The notes: generated by a model from the sequence alone, not told the origin. 64,000 nucleotides of DNA from Vitreimonas flagellata (GCF_004634425.1 NZ_SBJL01000002.1:124001-188000), one strand, 5' to 3'. Shown: positions 10,001 to 18,313, counted from the first letter of the stretch. Numbers and translations: made by a program.

Positions 10001-10343
10001 GGCTGAGCTCCACGCTCGGCAACGTGCACGATGTGCGCAACAGCGCCGCGCCCGAATGATCGTACGCCGCAAACGACATGCGCGTTTGCCCGGACGCGTC
10101 GCGACCACGCGTCCAGATCACTTCACAATGCGGCATCGCCTCGCCCCATAGCGCCCGCAGCGCGTCTTCGGCTTCCACGAGCGCGCCGTATTGATCCGCT
10201 GCATGCAACAACACTTCGATACGCTGGCAAACGTCCTGCAATTTCGTGCGCCGCAAAGCGCGCACGAAGGCTTCCGCGCCGCCGCGCGTGGCGCGGGAAC
10301 TGGGATCGCGATGGCGATGGTAGGTCTCTGCACTGGCTAACAT
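9990..10343 (-). CDS. Protein of unknown function behind an attenuator-like leader
   Basis: A 117-residue protein that I do not recognise. It is soluble-looking, with no signal peptide or membrane segment, a basic helical first half (around [20 protein letters not shown]) and a second half suggestive of beta strands ([16 protein letters not shown], then [10 protein letters not shown]). The chosen ATG has GGAG at good spacing; a frame open to 10385 would run into the terminator loop. The striking point is its upstream region: a leader peptide and terminator resembling a branched-chain amino-acid attenuator (10383-10574) lie just before it on the same strand. It is not an ilv or leu enzyme as far as can be seen. 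The 3' end overlaps hutU by 11 bases. Confidence 0.6.
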   Translation of the reverse strand: MLASAETYHRHRDPSSRATRGGAEAFVRALRRTKLQDVCQRIEVLLHAADQYGALVEAEDALRALWGEAMPHCEVIWTRGRDASGQTRMSFAAYDHSGAALLRTSCTLPSVELSLSA

Positions 10344-10382
10344 TGGTCTGCTCCCTGGATGAAAGCCGACCGGCGCGCACAA

Positions 10383-10409
10383 CAAAAAACCCCGCTCCTT
10401 CGAGCGGGG
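10383..10409 (-). terminator. Intrinsic terminator, probable attenuator hairpin
   Basis: Read on the minus strand, CCCCGCTC (10409-10402) and GAGCGGGG (10397-10390) form an 8-bp stem with a GAAG loop, followed by six U residues (10389-10384). It lies 40 bases upstream of the gene at 9990-10343. The plus-strand reading has only three U residues, so it is a poor terminator for hutU. The 5' arm can alternatively pair with an AGCGGGG segment in the upstream leader (10464-10458). Confidence 0.85.
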
Positions 10410-10439
10410 TTTCGGGTCTTACGAACCGATCGGCGTGGC

Positions 10440-10574
10440 TTAAAGCGCGCGCCTTCCCCCCGCTTGGGTCGGAAGAATAATGCTTACGATAATCGATACG
10501 TTCTGGGCGCGCGTGCGGGCGCCGGCGTCGATCGCCGCAAGCTCCACACGTTTATTGAGACCATTCAGGCCCAT
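10440..10574 (-). CDS. Leader peptide rich in Ile/Val (putative ilv-type attenuator leader)
   Basis: A 44-codon reading frame with an AAGGG ribosome-site candidate before the ATG. Residues 26-34 are V-S-I-I-V-S-I-I-L, followed by P-T-Q-A-G-G-R-R-A-L and stop. This recalls the enterobacterial IlvL leader, which has an Ile/Val/Leu run, then prolines and a Gly/Arg/Ala tail. The codons used in the run (GTA, ATT, CTT) are unlike the GC-rich codons of neighbouring genes. The peptide end overlaps RNA segments that can pair as a 1:2 hairpin (10475-10466 with 10460-10453) or as a 2:3 antiterminator with the hairpin at 10383-10409. Confidence 0.6.
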   Translation of the reverse strand: MGLNGLNKRVELAAIDAGARTRAQNVSIIVSIILPTQAGGRRAL

Positions 10575-10689
10575 GATCCGCACCCTTATGTTTTAGCGTA
10601 GTGACACAGCGCCTAAGGCCGCGCAAGCCGCCCGATCACGCAAAACGCCCAAGTGTGCCCGGCCGGCAACGCTGCCCAAACGGGCAGGT

Positions 10690-11709
10690 TCACCAGCGAT
10701 TGCGCACCTTCTCCGCGAACCCGATCAGATCGCGCACCTCAAGCTTGGCGCCGTCGTCCAGCACCACCGTCCCGCTAAAGCGGCCAAACACCTGATGCTG
10801 ATCGGACTCGATCGGGCCTACCTTCGCATGCGAGGCGCGATCAACGATCGGCGCGAATCTCATCTCGAAGCGTCCGTCATTGCTGGAGAAACGCCAAGGC
10901 GATGCATCGAGTTTGCCGTCCGGCAAATGGAAGATGACTTGATCGAGCTTGTGCGCGCGACCATCGACGAACACCATGTTCTCGCTCGCCGCTGAGGTAT
11001 CGCCAAAGCCGTAGCCGATGTTAAAGCCAAAGGCGCGGCCATCGACCACGCCGGAGGCGGAGCCCCAATACCACGTGTTGTCATACGTCCAGACACCGCG
11101 GCCCCAATCAAGCACGCCCATCGAACTCTCGGGCGCGAACACGAAACGCTCACCGCCAACGATCACCTCGCCGCCCGCGCGCAGGCAATTGATCTTCTGA
11201 TTGTAGTAGAAGGCGCGCGGCGCATTCGCGAATGGCGTTGCGATCACCATGCGATCCATCGCCGGCTGCGCGAGGAAGATCTCGCCCTTCAAGCCACGCC
11301 CCTTATCGAAGCCCGGCGCATCGATCGAGATCGTGCGTCCGCCGGGCGCGTGGCGATACGCGAGCCTTACGCCGCCCGAACTAAACACGACATCGCCAGC
11401 GTCCGCACTCTCCGGCAGCTTCATTTTACCCATCGGAAACGGAATGAGCGCTTCGGCCGTTGTTGCGGTGGCTGCGCGAAAATCGAGCCACGTGCCGGAG
11501 ACGAAGCCCAGATAATCGTTGTCGGCCATCGTCAGCGCGAGGCCGTACGCGTCGTTCAGGACGCAATAATAATCCCATTCCTTGATCTTCAGCGGCCCCG
11601 CCTTGATCGCGCTGCGCCGGTATCGGCGCGCCTCTTCGCTGGCCCAGCCACGTTCAATCAGCCGGCCTTGCGCGTCCAGCAGATCGCCCTTGCCCATGCG
11701 GTGCTGCAT
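10690..11709 (-). CDS. DUF2804 family protein
   Basis: The protein is about 339 residues and matches the DUF2804 family by its landmarks: DLLDAQGRLIERGWA at the N-terminus, KIKEWDYYCVLN, and the strongly conserved MGVLDWGRGVWTYDNTWYWG segment. Function of the family is unknown. There is no signal peptide; the fold looks beta-rich. ATG at 11709 directly follows a GGGGGGAAG ribosome site and is preferred to a longer frame starting at 11757. It is monocistronic. Between its stop and the leader peptide (10575-10689) are two small GC hairpins without U-tracts and no further gene. Confidence 0.85.
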   Translation of the reverse strand: MQHRMGKGDLLDAQGRLIERGWASEEARRYRRSAIKAGPLKIKEWDYYCVLNDAYGLALTMADNDYLGFVSGTWLDFRAATATTAEALIPFPMGKMKLPESADAGDVVFSSGGVRLAYRHAPGGRTISIDAPGFDKGRGLKGEIFLAQPAMDRMVIATPFANAPRAFYYNQKINCLRAGGEVIVGGERFVFAPESSMGVLDWGRGVWTYDNTWYWGSASGVVDGRAFGFNIGYGFGDTSAASENMVFVDGRAHKLDQVIFHLPDGKLDASPWRFSSNDGRFEMRFAPIVDRASHAKVGPIESDQHQVFGRFSGTVVLDDGAKLEVRDLIGFAEKVRNRW

Positions 11710-11823
11710 GCTTCCCCCCGTTTGCCGCCAATCTCTGTGGGCGGGACAGAGTGTCAACCTGCGCCCTTAGGGCACTGGCCAAGCGCGGCGGCGTTCCTTA
11801 CGTATGAAGCCCGGAGACACGGC

Positions 11824-11988
11824 ATGCTTTGGTTCATTCTCGTTTCGGTCGCCGCGATTGTCGGCGTTTCGGTTCTTGCTGGTCGCGCCATCTCGAAGCC
11901 ACGCGGCAAGCAAATGACCAACACGGAAAAGATGACGGCGTTCAAAGCGTCGGGCGCAATGCAGCACCGCAAGTCGAACCGCAATTAA
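11824..11988 (+). CDS. Small single-span membrane protein
   Basis: A 54-residue protein with one N-terminal transmembrane helix (about residues 2-20, LWFILVSVAAIVGVSVLAG) and a basic, soluble tail rich in Lys, Met and Gln. GGAG lies 7 bases before the ATG. Its TAA shares a base with the msrC ATG (TAATG), which supports real, coupled translation. Function is unknown. Confidence 0.6.
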   Translation: MLWFILVSVAAIVGVSVLAGRAISKPRGKQMTNTEKMTAFKASGAMQHRKSNRN

Positions 11989-12488
11989 TGGCCGAACCCG
12001 CCCGCGCCCCGCTGCCGACCGATAAGGCGGAAGCCTACGCGGCTCTGCGCGCGGAAATCGCCGCCGTAATCGCGGGCGAGCCCAGCCGCACCGCGCGTTA
12101 CGCTACCGCCGCATCGCTGCTCGCCAACGCTTTCCCCGATCGCTTCTTCTGGACCGGCTTTTATCTGGTCGATGAAGCCAAGGGCGATGAACTCGTCGTC
12201 GGCCCCTACCAAGGCACGCTCGGCTGCCTGCGCATCCCCTTCGGCAAAGGTGTCTGCGGCGCGGCGGCCGCCAAGCGCGAAACAATTCTCGTCCCCGACG
12301 TCCACGCTTTCCCCGGCCACATCGCCTGCGACAGCCGCTCGAATTCTGAGATCGTGGTTCCGGTATTTGATCCATCCGGCGCGCTGGCCGGCGTGCTCGA
12401 CGTCGACTCCACCCAATTCAGCGCCTTCGACGCGATCGACCAAGCCGGCTTAGAGGCCATCTGCGCCGATCTGCTGACGACGCCGTAA
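11988..12488 (+). CDS. msrC: Free methionine-(R)-sulfoxide reductase (GAF domain)
   Basis: A 166-residue single GAF-domain protein of the YebR/fRMsr type, which reduces free methionine R-sulfoxide using thioredoxin. The three family cysteines are present at 80 (GTLGCLRIPF), 90 (GKGVCGAAA) and 114 (PGHIACDSRSNSEIVVP), in the spacing of the characterised Escherichia coli enzyme (84, 94, 118). Start is the ATG in TAATG, coupled to the small membrane protein upstream. It protects against oxidative damage in the cytoplasm. Confidence 0.93.
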   Translation: MAEPARAPLPTDKAEAYAALRAEIAAVIAGEPSRTARYATAASLLANAFPDRFFWTGFYLVDEAKGDELVVGPYQGTLGCLRIPFGKGVCGAAAAKRETILVPDVHAFPGHIACDSRSNSEIVVPVFDPSGALAGVLDVDSTQFSAFDAIDQAGLEAICADLLTTP

Positions 12489-12520
12489 AAGCCCGGTTGG
12501 CCCGAAGCCCGACGCGGCCT

Positions 12521-13510
12521 ATGACAGCCGCCAAAATTCAGCTTCCGGGGCCTCCTTTGACCATCAATACAAACGGCTTGATCCTGAGTCAGATCGCACA
12601 AACCGCCACTGAGGCGGCCGCGATCGCCAGCGCCAAGCTCAGCGGCTTTGGCCGCAAGAACGACGCCGACCAAGCGGCCGTCGACGCCATGCGCCGCTCG
12701 TTTCAGACCGCGCCGTTCAGCGGCAAGGTCGTGATCGGCGAAGGCGAGATCGACGAAGCGCCGATGCTCTATATCGGCGAGGAGCTCGGCGCCGGCGGCA
12801 TAAAGACCGACATCGCCGTCGATCCGCTCGAGGGCACCAAGCTCTGCGCCTCGGACGCGCCGAACGCGATGACGGTCGTCGCGCTCGCGCTCGAGGGCGG
12901 ACTATTGCATGCGCCGGATATGTATATGGATAAGCTCGCCATCGGCCCCGGCTACGCGCCAGGGCTGATCGATCTTGATCTCTCGCCCACCGAAAACGTC
13001 ACGCGCCTCGCCAAAGCCAAGGACGTGCCGCTCAGCGAAATTCGCGCGTGCCTGCTCGATCGTCCACGTCATGCGCACATCATCGAAGAGCTGCGCAAAG
13101 CCGGCGTCGGCATTCGCTTGATCCCGGACGGCGACGTCGCCGGCGTATTCTGGACGACTGAAGCATTCCGTTCAGGCATCGACATCTATTTCGGCTCAGG
13201 CGGCGCGCCGGAAGGCGTGCTCGCCGCCGCGGCGATCCGTTGCGCCGGCGGCCAAATGCAAGCGCGCCTCATGCCGGAGACTGAGCAAGAAGCCGAACGC
13301 GCGCGGTCAATGGGCCGCGACGTGCATGCAAAGCTCACGCTCGACGACATGGTGCCCGGCGATGTGGTGTTCGCGGCGTCCGGCGTCACGCACGGCTCAA
13401 TGTTCGACGCAGTGCATTTCGAACATCACAACGCGCACGTCGATACACTCGTCTGGGACAGCTTCAACAAGCGCAAAAGCCGCGTGCGCTCGATCTGGCC
13501 GGACGCTTAA
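12521..13510 (+). CDS. glpX: Class II fructose-1,6-bisphosphatase GlpX
   Basis: GlpX hydrolyses fructose 1,6-bisphosphate to fructose 6-phosphate in gluconeogenesis. The protein is 329 residues, normal for the class, and shows the metal-binding motifs GKVVIGEGEIDEAPMLYIGE and DIAVDPLEGTKL, then PRHAHIIEELRKAG and the C-terminal GSGGAPEGVLAAAA. ATG at 12521 is chosen; a TTG at 12497 would only add eight unlikely residues. It follows msrC by 32 bases and may be cotranscribed. Confidence 0.95.
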   Translation: MTAAKIQLPGPPLTINTNGLILSQIAQTATEAAAIASAKLSGFGRKNDADQAAVDAMRRSFQTAPFSGKVVIGEGEIDEAPMLYIGEELGAGGIKTDIAVDPLEGTKLCASDAPNAMTVVALALEGGLLHAPDMYMDKLAIGPGYAPGLIDLDLSPTENVTRLAKAKDVPLSEIRACLLDRPRHAHIIEELRKAGVGIRLIPDGDVAGVFWTTEAFRSGIDIYFGSGGAPEGVLAAAAIRCAGGQMQARLMPETEQEAERARSMGRDVHAKLTLDDMVPGDVVFAASGVTHGSMFDAVHFEHHNAHVDTLVWDSFNKRKSRVRSIWPDA

Positions 13511-13519
13511 GCGCGTCGC

Positions 13520-15682
13520 CTAGTTCTGGGTCTCGCCCGGCGATTCACCGGGCACGAACACATCCAGCGCACCGCCTGCGCCGTCGCCCGGTTCAGCATC
13601 CGCCGGCGCTTCCTGCACCACAGGCGGCGCAACACGGCGGGCAAACGCCGACAGGCCCGGTACGTTCACGGCGCCGTCGAACACATGGATCGCTGCGCCC
13701 TCGAACGAGGCGCCCACCGGCTCTACGCGCCCGCCCAAGCAATCGCCCAAGAAGTGCTCAAGCACGGCCAGATACGAGAGCCGGTTTTGCTGGCGCACCA
13801 GATCGCGGCCCTCTTCGGGGAATGACAAATAGGTCAGTGCGCCACGCGGACGGATCGCGAGCGCAAGCTGATCGCTTTCCGCACGCGGCGTCCGCGGATC
13901 GCGCGCGCCGAGCGCCAGCAGGAACGGCGTGCGAATTTGCGTGGCGCGGAAATACGGCGAGCGATCGCGCAAGAGCTGGCGCCCCTCTGGCGTACGTGGA
14001 TCGCCAATGCGCGCGTACAATTCGTCACGCGCGGACGCTGGCGCACGATCCAGCAGCGACAGCAAATTCGGTTGCGCGCCATAGCTTGCGCCGCAACGGA
14101 ACTGATCTGGCGCGCCCGCAAGACCTGAGAGCGCCGTGTAGCCGCCAAAGCCCGCACCAACGATTGCCACGCGATCTGGCTGCGCCACGCCGTTTGCGAC
14201 CGCCCATTGCACAGCGTCGAGCAAGTCTTCCTGCATCCGCCCGCCCCATTCGCGATTGCCCGCATTGAGGAAGGCTTTGCCAAAGCCATTGGAGCCGCGG
14301 AAGTTCACGCTCAGCACCGCATAGCCGCGATTGGCGAGCCATTGGTGCAGCGCATTGAAGCCATAGGAATCGCGCGACCACGGCCCATCATGCACCGCCA
14401 CCACAAGCGGCTGCGGCTCTTCCGGGCGCGCATCGCCATTGGCGTCCGAGCCAATCGGCAAGGTGAGATAAGATACGAGCGTCAAACCATCGCGCGCTTC
14501 GATCTCGACCGGCGTCATCGGTTGCAGCGGCGCCTGATCGAGCGCGGGCCGATGCCGGAAGAGCAAAGTCAGTCGGCGCCCGTTGCGATCGTAGAGATGC
14601 GAGCGCGCCGCTATCGCCGGGCCTTCTTCAACGACAATCCAGCGTCCATTGTCGGCGCTGCGCGAAACGATCGAAAAATCGCCGGCAAGATTGCGGTCGA
14701 GAAATTCGATGTCCGCTTGCGTCTCGGGATTGAGCGAGCGCCATTCCCGCCGCAAATACTCCGTCGCGAACGCCTCAGCCGCGTTGTTCGCCGGATTGAG
14801 CCATACATCGACGACATCAGCGCGCGCGCTTTCGCCGATCACCGTCTTCACGCCCGTTTCCGCATCGACGCGTACGAGCGCCGTGCGATCGCGGCCGGTG
14901 GAATCCAGCATCAGGAAATTGCGGCCATCGGCTTCGAAGGCGATCGGAATCGCCGACATCGTATCTTCGAGCGGGATTGGAAACAAAGCCGTCGCGCGGC
15001 CGCGTTCGTCGAAGCGCACCAATTCAGCGCTGCCATCTTCCAACGGCCGCACGCCGAGGCGCACGCGGTTCTCGCGGTCGAGCACGAAACGCGCGAACCC
15101 GCGGGGCCCCGTATTGCGCAGCAGCACCGAGCGCTCACCCGAGCGCACATCGACCCGCACCACGTCGGCCCACACGGCATTGCGCTGGTTCAGCGCAATC
15201 ACCACGCCGCCCGGATCGTTGGCGCTGACGCCAAGGATCTCCGCGCGCGCACCCGCCTGCGTCAGCGCCCGCGGCGCGCCGCCCGCGACGTCCACCGAAT
15301 AGAGCTGGAAATTTTCGTCGCCGCGCTCGTCCTGCAGATAGAGCAAGGTCGCGCCATCGGCGGCCCAGGCAAACGAGCGAATGCCGCGCACGCGATCGTC
15401 GGTCACCGGGCGGGCCTGATCCATTGCGTCAACGGAAAGAACCCAGAGGTTCATCACCCCGTCGCGCGGCGCCAAGAACGCGACCATGTCGCCGCGCGGC
15501 GAAAGCTGGCCGCCCGTGCGCACGGGATCACCGAAAAGATCAGCGCGGGAGATCGAAGGCTGCGCGATCTCAGGCGTAGGCGCGCGCACACCGTCCCGGC
15601 CACAGGCCGCGACGGCGAAAGCGAGCCCCAAGGCGGCGATGGCCCCGGCCCAAAATCTGGTCGCTCTCGTCCCCACACCCAA
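13520..15682 (-). CDS. S9 prolyl-oligopeptidase-like lipoprotein lacking catalytic Ser and His
   Basis: A 720-residue protein with a lipoprotein-type signal (hydrophobic 12-25, lipobox ending at Cys27), a beta-propeller region (about 45-380) and a C-terminal alpha/beta-hydrolase domain (about 395-650) of the S9 acylaminoacyl-peptidase/DPP type (NRGYAVLSVNFRGSNGFGK, then the DAVQWAVANG helix). The nucleophile elbow reads V-G-A-G511-F-G-G-Y where active enzymes have G-x-S-x-G-G-Y, and the catalytic His site reads EEGR626DLVRQQNR instead of EGH. The Asp (D595 in LGARDPRTP) is kept. About 70 extra Pro/Ala-rich residues follow. It is therefore probably a non-catalytic, membrane-anchored relative. 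Divergent from carA. Confidence 0.85.
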   Translation of the reverse strand: MGVGTRATRFWAGAIAALGLAFAVAACGRDGVRAPTPEIAQPSISRADLFGDPVRTGGQLSPRGDMVAFLAPRDGVMNLWVLSVDAMDQARPVTDDRVRGIRSFAWAADGATLLYLQDERGDENFQLYSVDVAGGAPRALTQAGARAEILGVSANDPGGVVIALNQRNAVWADVVRVDVRSGERSVLLRNTGPRGFARFVLDRENRVRLGVRPLEDGSAELVRFDERGRATALFPIPLEDTMSAIPIAFEADGRNFLMLDSTGRDRTALVRVDAETGVKTVIGESARADVVDVWLNPANNAAEAFATEYLRREWRSLNPETQADIEFLDRNLAGDFSIVSRSADNGRWIVVEEGPAIAARSHLYDRNGRRLTLLFRHRPALDQAPLQPMTPVEIEARDGLTLVSYLTLPIGSDANGDARPEEPQPLVVAVHDGPWSRDSYGFNALHQWLANRGYAVLSVNFRGSNGFGKAFLNAGNREWGGRMQEDLLDAVQWAVANGVAQPDRVAIVGAGFGGYTALSGLAGAPDQFRCGASYGAQPNLLSLLDRAPASARDELYARIGDPRTPEGRQLLRDRSPYFRATQIRTPFLLALGARDPRTPRAESDQLALAIRPRGALTYLSFPEEGRDLVRQQNRLSYLAVLEHFLGDCLGGRVEPVGASFEGAAIHVFDGAVNVPGLSAFARRVAPPVVQEAPADAEPGDGAGGALDVFVPGESPGETQN

Positions 15683-15810
15683 ACCTTACAGGGCCGTCAT
15701 CCACCGTCCAACTCACATGGCTGACAGGAAGTTCATCTTTACGGCAGGGATGGGGCGATGGCTGCGGCCCGGGGGCCTTCTTCCCCAGATAGGAGACTGA
15801 AGAGCACGCT

Positions 15811-15839
15811 TTGACACCCCGGCCGGCGCACCCTATTCC
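15811..15839 (+). promoter_or_regulatory. Candidate sigma-70 promoter of carA
   Basis: TTGACA (15811-15816), a 17-base spacer and TATTCC (15834-15839). The expected transcription start, around 15846, lies only a few bases before the TTG codon used by carA, implying a very short leader. Confidence 0.5.
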
Positions 15840-15848
15840 ACTGCCGCT

Positions 15849-17030
15849 TTGACAAATTCGACTCAATCCCCCGCCGCCCATACCGGCGCACTCGTGCTCG
15901 CCGATGGAACCGTATTTTTGGGCCAGGGCCTAGGGGCTGAAGGCGCCGCCGACGGCGAGGTCTGCTTCAATACCGCCATGACCGGCTATCAGGAGATCCT
16001 GACCGACCCGTCCTACGCGGCCCAGATCGTCGCCTTCACCTTCCCGCACATCGGCAATGTCGGCGCCAACGTCCAAGACACCGAGACGTCTTCGCCGGCC
16101 GCTGCGGCTGCTGCACGCGGCGCTGTGTTGCGCACCAGCCCGACAGCGCCCTCGAACTGGCGTTCGGAAGACGATCTCAATTCCTGGCTGAAGAAGCGCA
16201 ACATCATCGGGCTCGCCGGTCTCGATACGCGCGCACTCACGCGCCGCATTCGCGAGCACGGCATGCCAAACGCCGTCATCGCGCACGCCCCCGACGGCAA
16301 GTTCGATCTCCAAGCGTTGCATAGGCGCGCGCAAGCCTGGCACGGCCTCGACGGTCTCGATCTCGCGAAGGAAGTGACGACCGCGCAAAGCTACGTCGTC
16401 AATGAAAGCCTCTGGCAATGGCCGCTCGGCGTGCCTGAAGTGCAGAAGCCGAAATTCACTGTCGTCGTCATGGATTACGGCGTGAAGCGCAACATTCTGC
16501 GCGCGCTCGGCGAGATCGGCGCGAAGACGATCGTGCTGCCCGCGACCGCAACGGCTGAAGAAGCGCTCGCGCACAAGCCGGACGGCATCCTGCTGTCAAA
16601 CGGCCCTGGCGATCCGGCGGCGACCGGCGTCTACGCCGCGCCCGAGATCAAGAAGCTCGTCGATAGCGGCTTGCCGGTGATGGGCGTGTGCTTGGGCCAC
16701 CAAATGCTTGGCCTCGCGCTCGGCGCCAAGACTTTAAAAATGCCGCAAGGCCATCACGGCGCGAACCATCCAGTGCAAGACAAGAGCACCGGCAAGGTCG
16801 AGATCGTGTCGATGAACCACGGCTTCGCCATCGATCGCGACACGCTGCCCAAAGGCGTGAAGGAAACCCACGTCTCGCTGTTCGACGGCTCCAATTGCGG
16901 CATCGCGTTGGAAGGCAAGCCAGTCTTCTCAGTGCAATATCACCCGGAAGCGAGCCCCGGCCCGCAAGACAGCCACTACCTCTTCGAACACTTCGCCAAG
17001 CTGATGAAGAAGAGCGGCAAGGCGGCTTGA
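15849..17030 (+). CDS. carA: Carbamoyl-phosphate synthase small subunit
   Basis: CarA is the glutaminase subunit that feeds ammonia to CarB for carbamoyl phosphate, the precursor of arginine and pyrimidines. The 393-residue protein has the N-terminal CarA domain ([26 protein letters not shown]) and a class I glutamine amidotransferase domain with Cys281 in GVCLGHQM and His365/Glu367 in [12 protein letters not shown]. The only start giving the family N-terminus is TTG at 15849; GTG at 15894 would cut into the first strand. carB is 22.5 kb away in this window, so the two subunits are unlinked. Confidence 0.95.
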   Translation: MTNSTQSPAAHTGALVLADGTVFLGQGLGAEGAADGEVCFNTAMTGYQEILTDPSYAAQIVAFTFPHIGNVGANVQDTETSSPAAAAAARGAVLRTSPTAPSNWRSEDDLNSWLKKRNIIGLAGLDTRALTRRIREHGMPNAVIAHAPDGKFDLQALHRRAQAWHGLDGLDLAKEVTTAQSYVVNESLWQWPLGVPEVQKPKFTVVVMDYGVKRNILRALGEIGAKTIVLPATATAEEALAHKPDGILLSNGPGDPAATGVYAAPEIKKLVDSGLPVMGVCLGHQMLGLALGAKTLKMPQGHHGANHPVQDKSTGKVEIVSMNHGFAIDRDTLPKGVKETHVSLFDGSNCGIALEGKPVFSVQYHPEASPGPQDSHYLFEHFAKLMKKSGKAA

Positions 17031-17050
17031 GGAAGAGCTGTGTCGGACAC

Positions 17051-17254
17051 ATGAAGACGGTTCGGCCTCACCATCTCAAATATGCACTCGCCCAAAGTTG
17101 GTGGTTGCTACCAACATTCGTTGGCTTCGCTGGACTCATGGTCCTAATTCGCGGCGGCGCCTTCACCGACTTTGTTTGGGGAGCAATTCCCCGTGTGATT
17201 TTCGCGGTCGGGTATTTCTTGTATCGCGTTTGGCGCACTCAGCAGCGACTTTGA
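17051..17254 (+). CDS. Small two-span membrane protein
   Basis: A 67-residue basic protein with two hydrophobic stretches (about residues 17-34 and 43-60) separated by RGGAFTDFVWGAIPR. It lies 20 bases after carA, and its stop TGA overlaps the TTG of the dihydrouridine-synthase gene (TTGA). No family is recognised. The overlap supports translation as part of a carA-orf-dus transcript. Confidence 0.5.
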   Translation: MKTVRPHHLKYALAQSWWLLPTFVGFAGLMVLIRGGAFTDFVWGAIPRVIFAVGYFLYRVWRTQQRL

Positions 17255-18240
17255 TCTTGGGGTCCCCTTCCTTCACCGCCCCCCTCGTCTCCCTCGCGCC
17301 AATGGCGGGCGTGACAGACATCCCATTCCGCCGCCAAGTGAAAGCCTTTGGCGGGCGCTATTGTGTGTCGGAGATGGTGGCGTCCGAGCAGCTTGCGCGC
17401 GATCGCGTCGACATGGCGCGCCGCGCCGCTGGCTTTGGTACGATTGCGCCGCTCGTCATCCAACTCGCCGGCCGCGAAGCGCATTGGATGGCCGAAGGCG
17501 CGCGCCTTGCCGAAGAGGCCGGCGCCGATGTCATCGACATCAATATGGGTTGCCCGTCGAAGAGCGTGACCTCCGGTCTCTGCGGCTCGGCCCTGATGCG
17601 CGATCCCGATATGGCGCTGAAGCTGATCGAAGCGACGGTCTCCGCCACCAAGCTTCCCGTTACGCTGAAAATGCGCCTCGGTTGGGATCACGCCAATCTC
17701 AACGCGCCCGAAATCGCCAAACGCGCCGAAAGCGCAGGCGTGCGCATGATCACGATCCACGGCCGCACGCGCCAGCAATTCTATACGGGTGTTGCCGACT
17801 GGGCCGCGATCGCGCCCGTCGTGAACGCCGTCACCATTCCCGTGATCGCCAATGGCGACATCAACAACGCCGCCGACGCACGCCACGCACTCGAACTTTC
17901 AGGCGCCGCTGGCGTGATGATCGGCCGCGCCGCGCAAGGCAAACCTTGGCTGCCGGCTTCAATCGAACACGCGCTCAAGCACGGCGGCGAAGTCGAGGCG
18001 CCCGCACGCGAAATCCTGCTCGCCTCGCTGCTCGCACTCTACGAAGACACGCTTACCTTCTACGACGAAGGCCTAGGCCTCCGCATCGCGCGCAAACACA
18101 TCGCCTGGAGCATCGACGCCGTCCTCGGCGCAAGCGCACGCGCGCAACGCAAAGCCATCTGCACGCTGACCGATCCCGTCCGCGTCCGCGACGAGCTGAT
18201 CGCGCTCTTCGAACGCGAACCGGAATTGGTTGCGGCCTAA
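17251..18240 (+). CDS. dusB: tRNA-dihydrouridine synthase (DusB/NifR3-type)
   Basis: FMN enzyme that reduces specific uridines of tRNA to dihydrouridine. The TIM-barrel landmarks are all present: LAPMAGVTDIPFR, the catalytic-Cys segment DINMGCPSKSVTSGLCGSALM, TLKMRLGWD, ITIHGRTRQQFYTG, VIANGDI and GVMIGRAAQGKPW. About 329 residues from TTG at 17251, which overlaps the stop of the preceding small gene; a second TTG follows at 17257. Subfamily (DusB versus DusA) is inferred from the NifR3-like pattern and size. Confidence 0.9.
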   Translation: MILGSPSFTAPLVSLAPMAGVTDIPFRRQVKAFGGRYCVSEMVASEQLARDRVDMARRAAGFGTIAPLVIQLAGREAHWMAEGARLAEEAGADVIDINMGCPSKSVTSGLCGSALMRDPDMALKLIEATVSATKLPVTLKMRLGWDHANLNAPEIAKRAESAGVRMITIHGRTRQQFYTGVADWAAIAPVVNAVTIPVIANGDINNAADARHALELSGAAGVMIGRAAQGKPWLPASIEHALKHGGEVEAPAREILLASLLALYEDTLTFYDEGLGLRIARKHIAWSIDAVLGASARAQRKAICTLTDPVRVRDELIALFEREPELVAA

Positions 18241-18245
18241 TCTGC

Positions 18246-18297
18246 ACCGCCGGCGCCCTCGCTTGCCAAGTCCAGCGATTGCCCGCGAGGCGCCGGC
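18246..18297. repeat. GC-rich inverted repeat, copy 2 of a possible dispersed repeat
   Basis: Bases 18249-18262 and 18285-18297 are complementary over 13 bases with one bulge, giving a stem-loop after the dihydrouridine-synthase gene with no U-tract. The first arm shares 17 identical bases with 413-429. Confidence 0.4.
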
Positions 18298-18313
18298 GCT
18301 CCATAAACGCGCC

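Noticed and set aside
10390-10413. Hairpin read as the hutU terminator
   Set aside because: On the plus strand it is followed by only TTTC and is 390 bases past hutU; on the minus strand it has six U and fits the leader peptide.
14207-15724. 505-residue plus-strand frame antisense to the S9-like gene
   Set aside because: His/Arg/Ala-rich shadow of a well-supported gene on the other strand.
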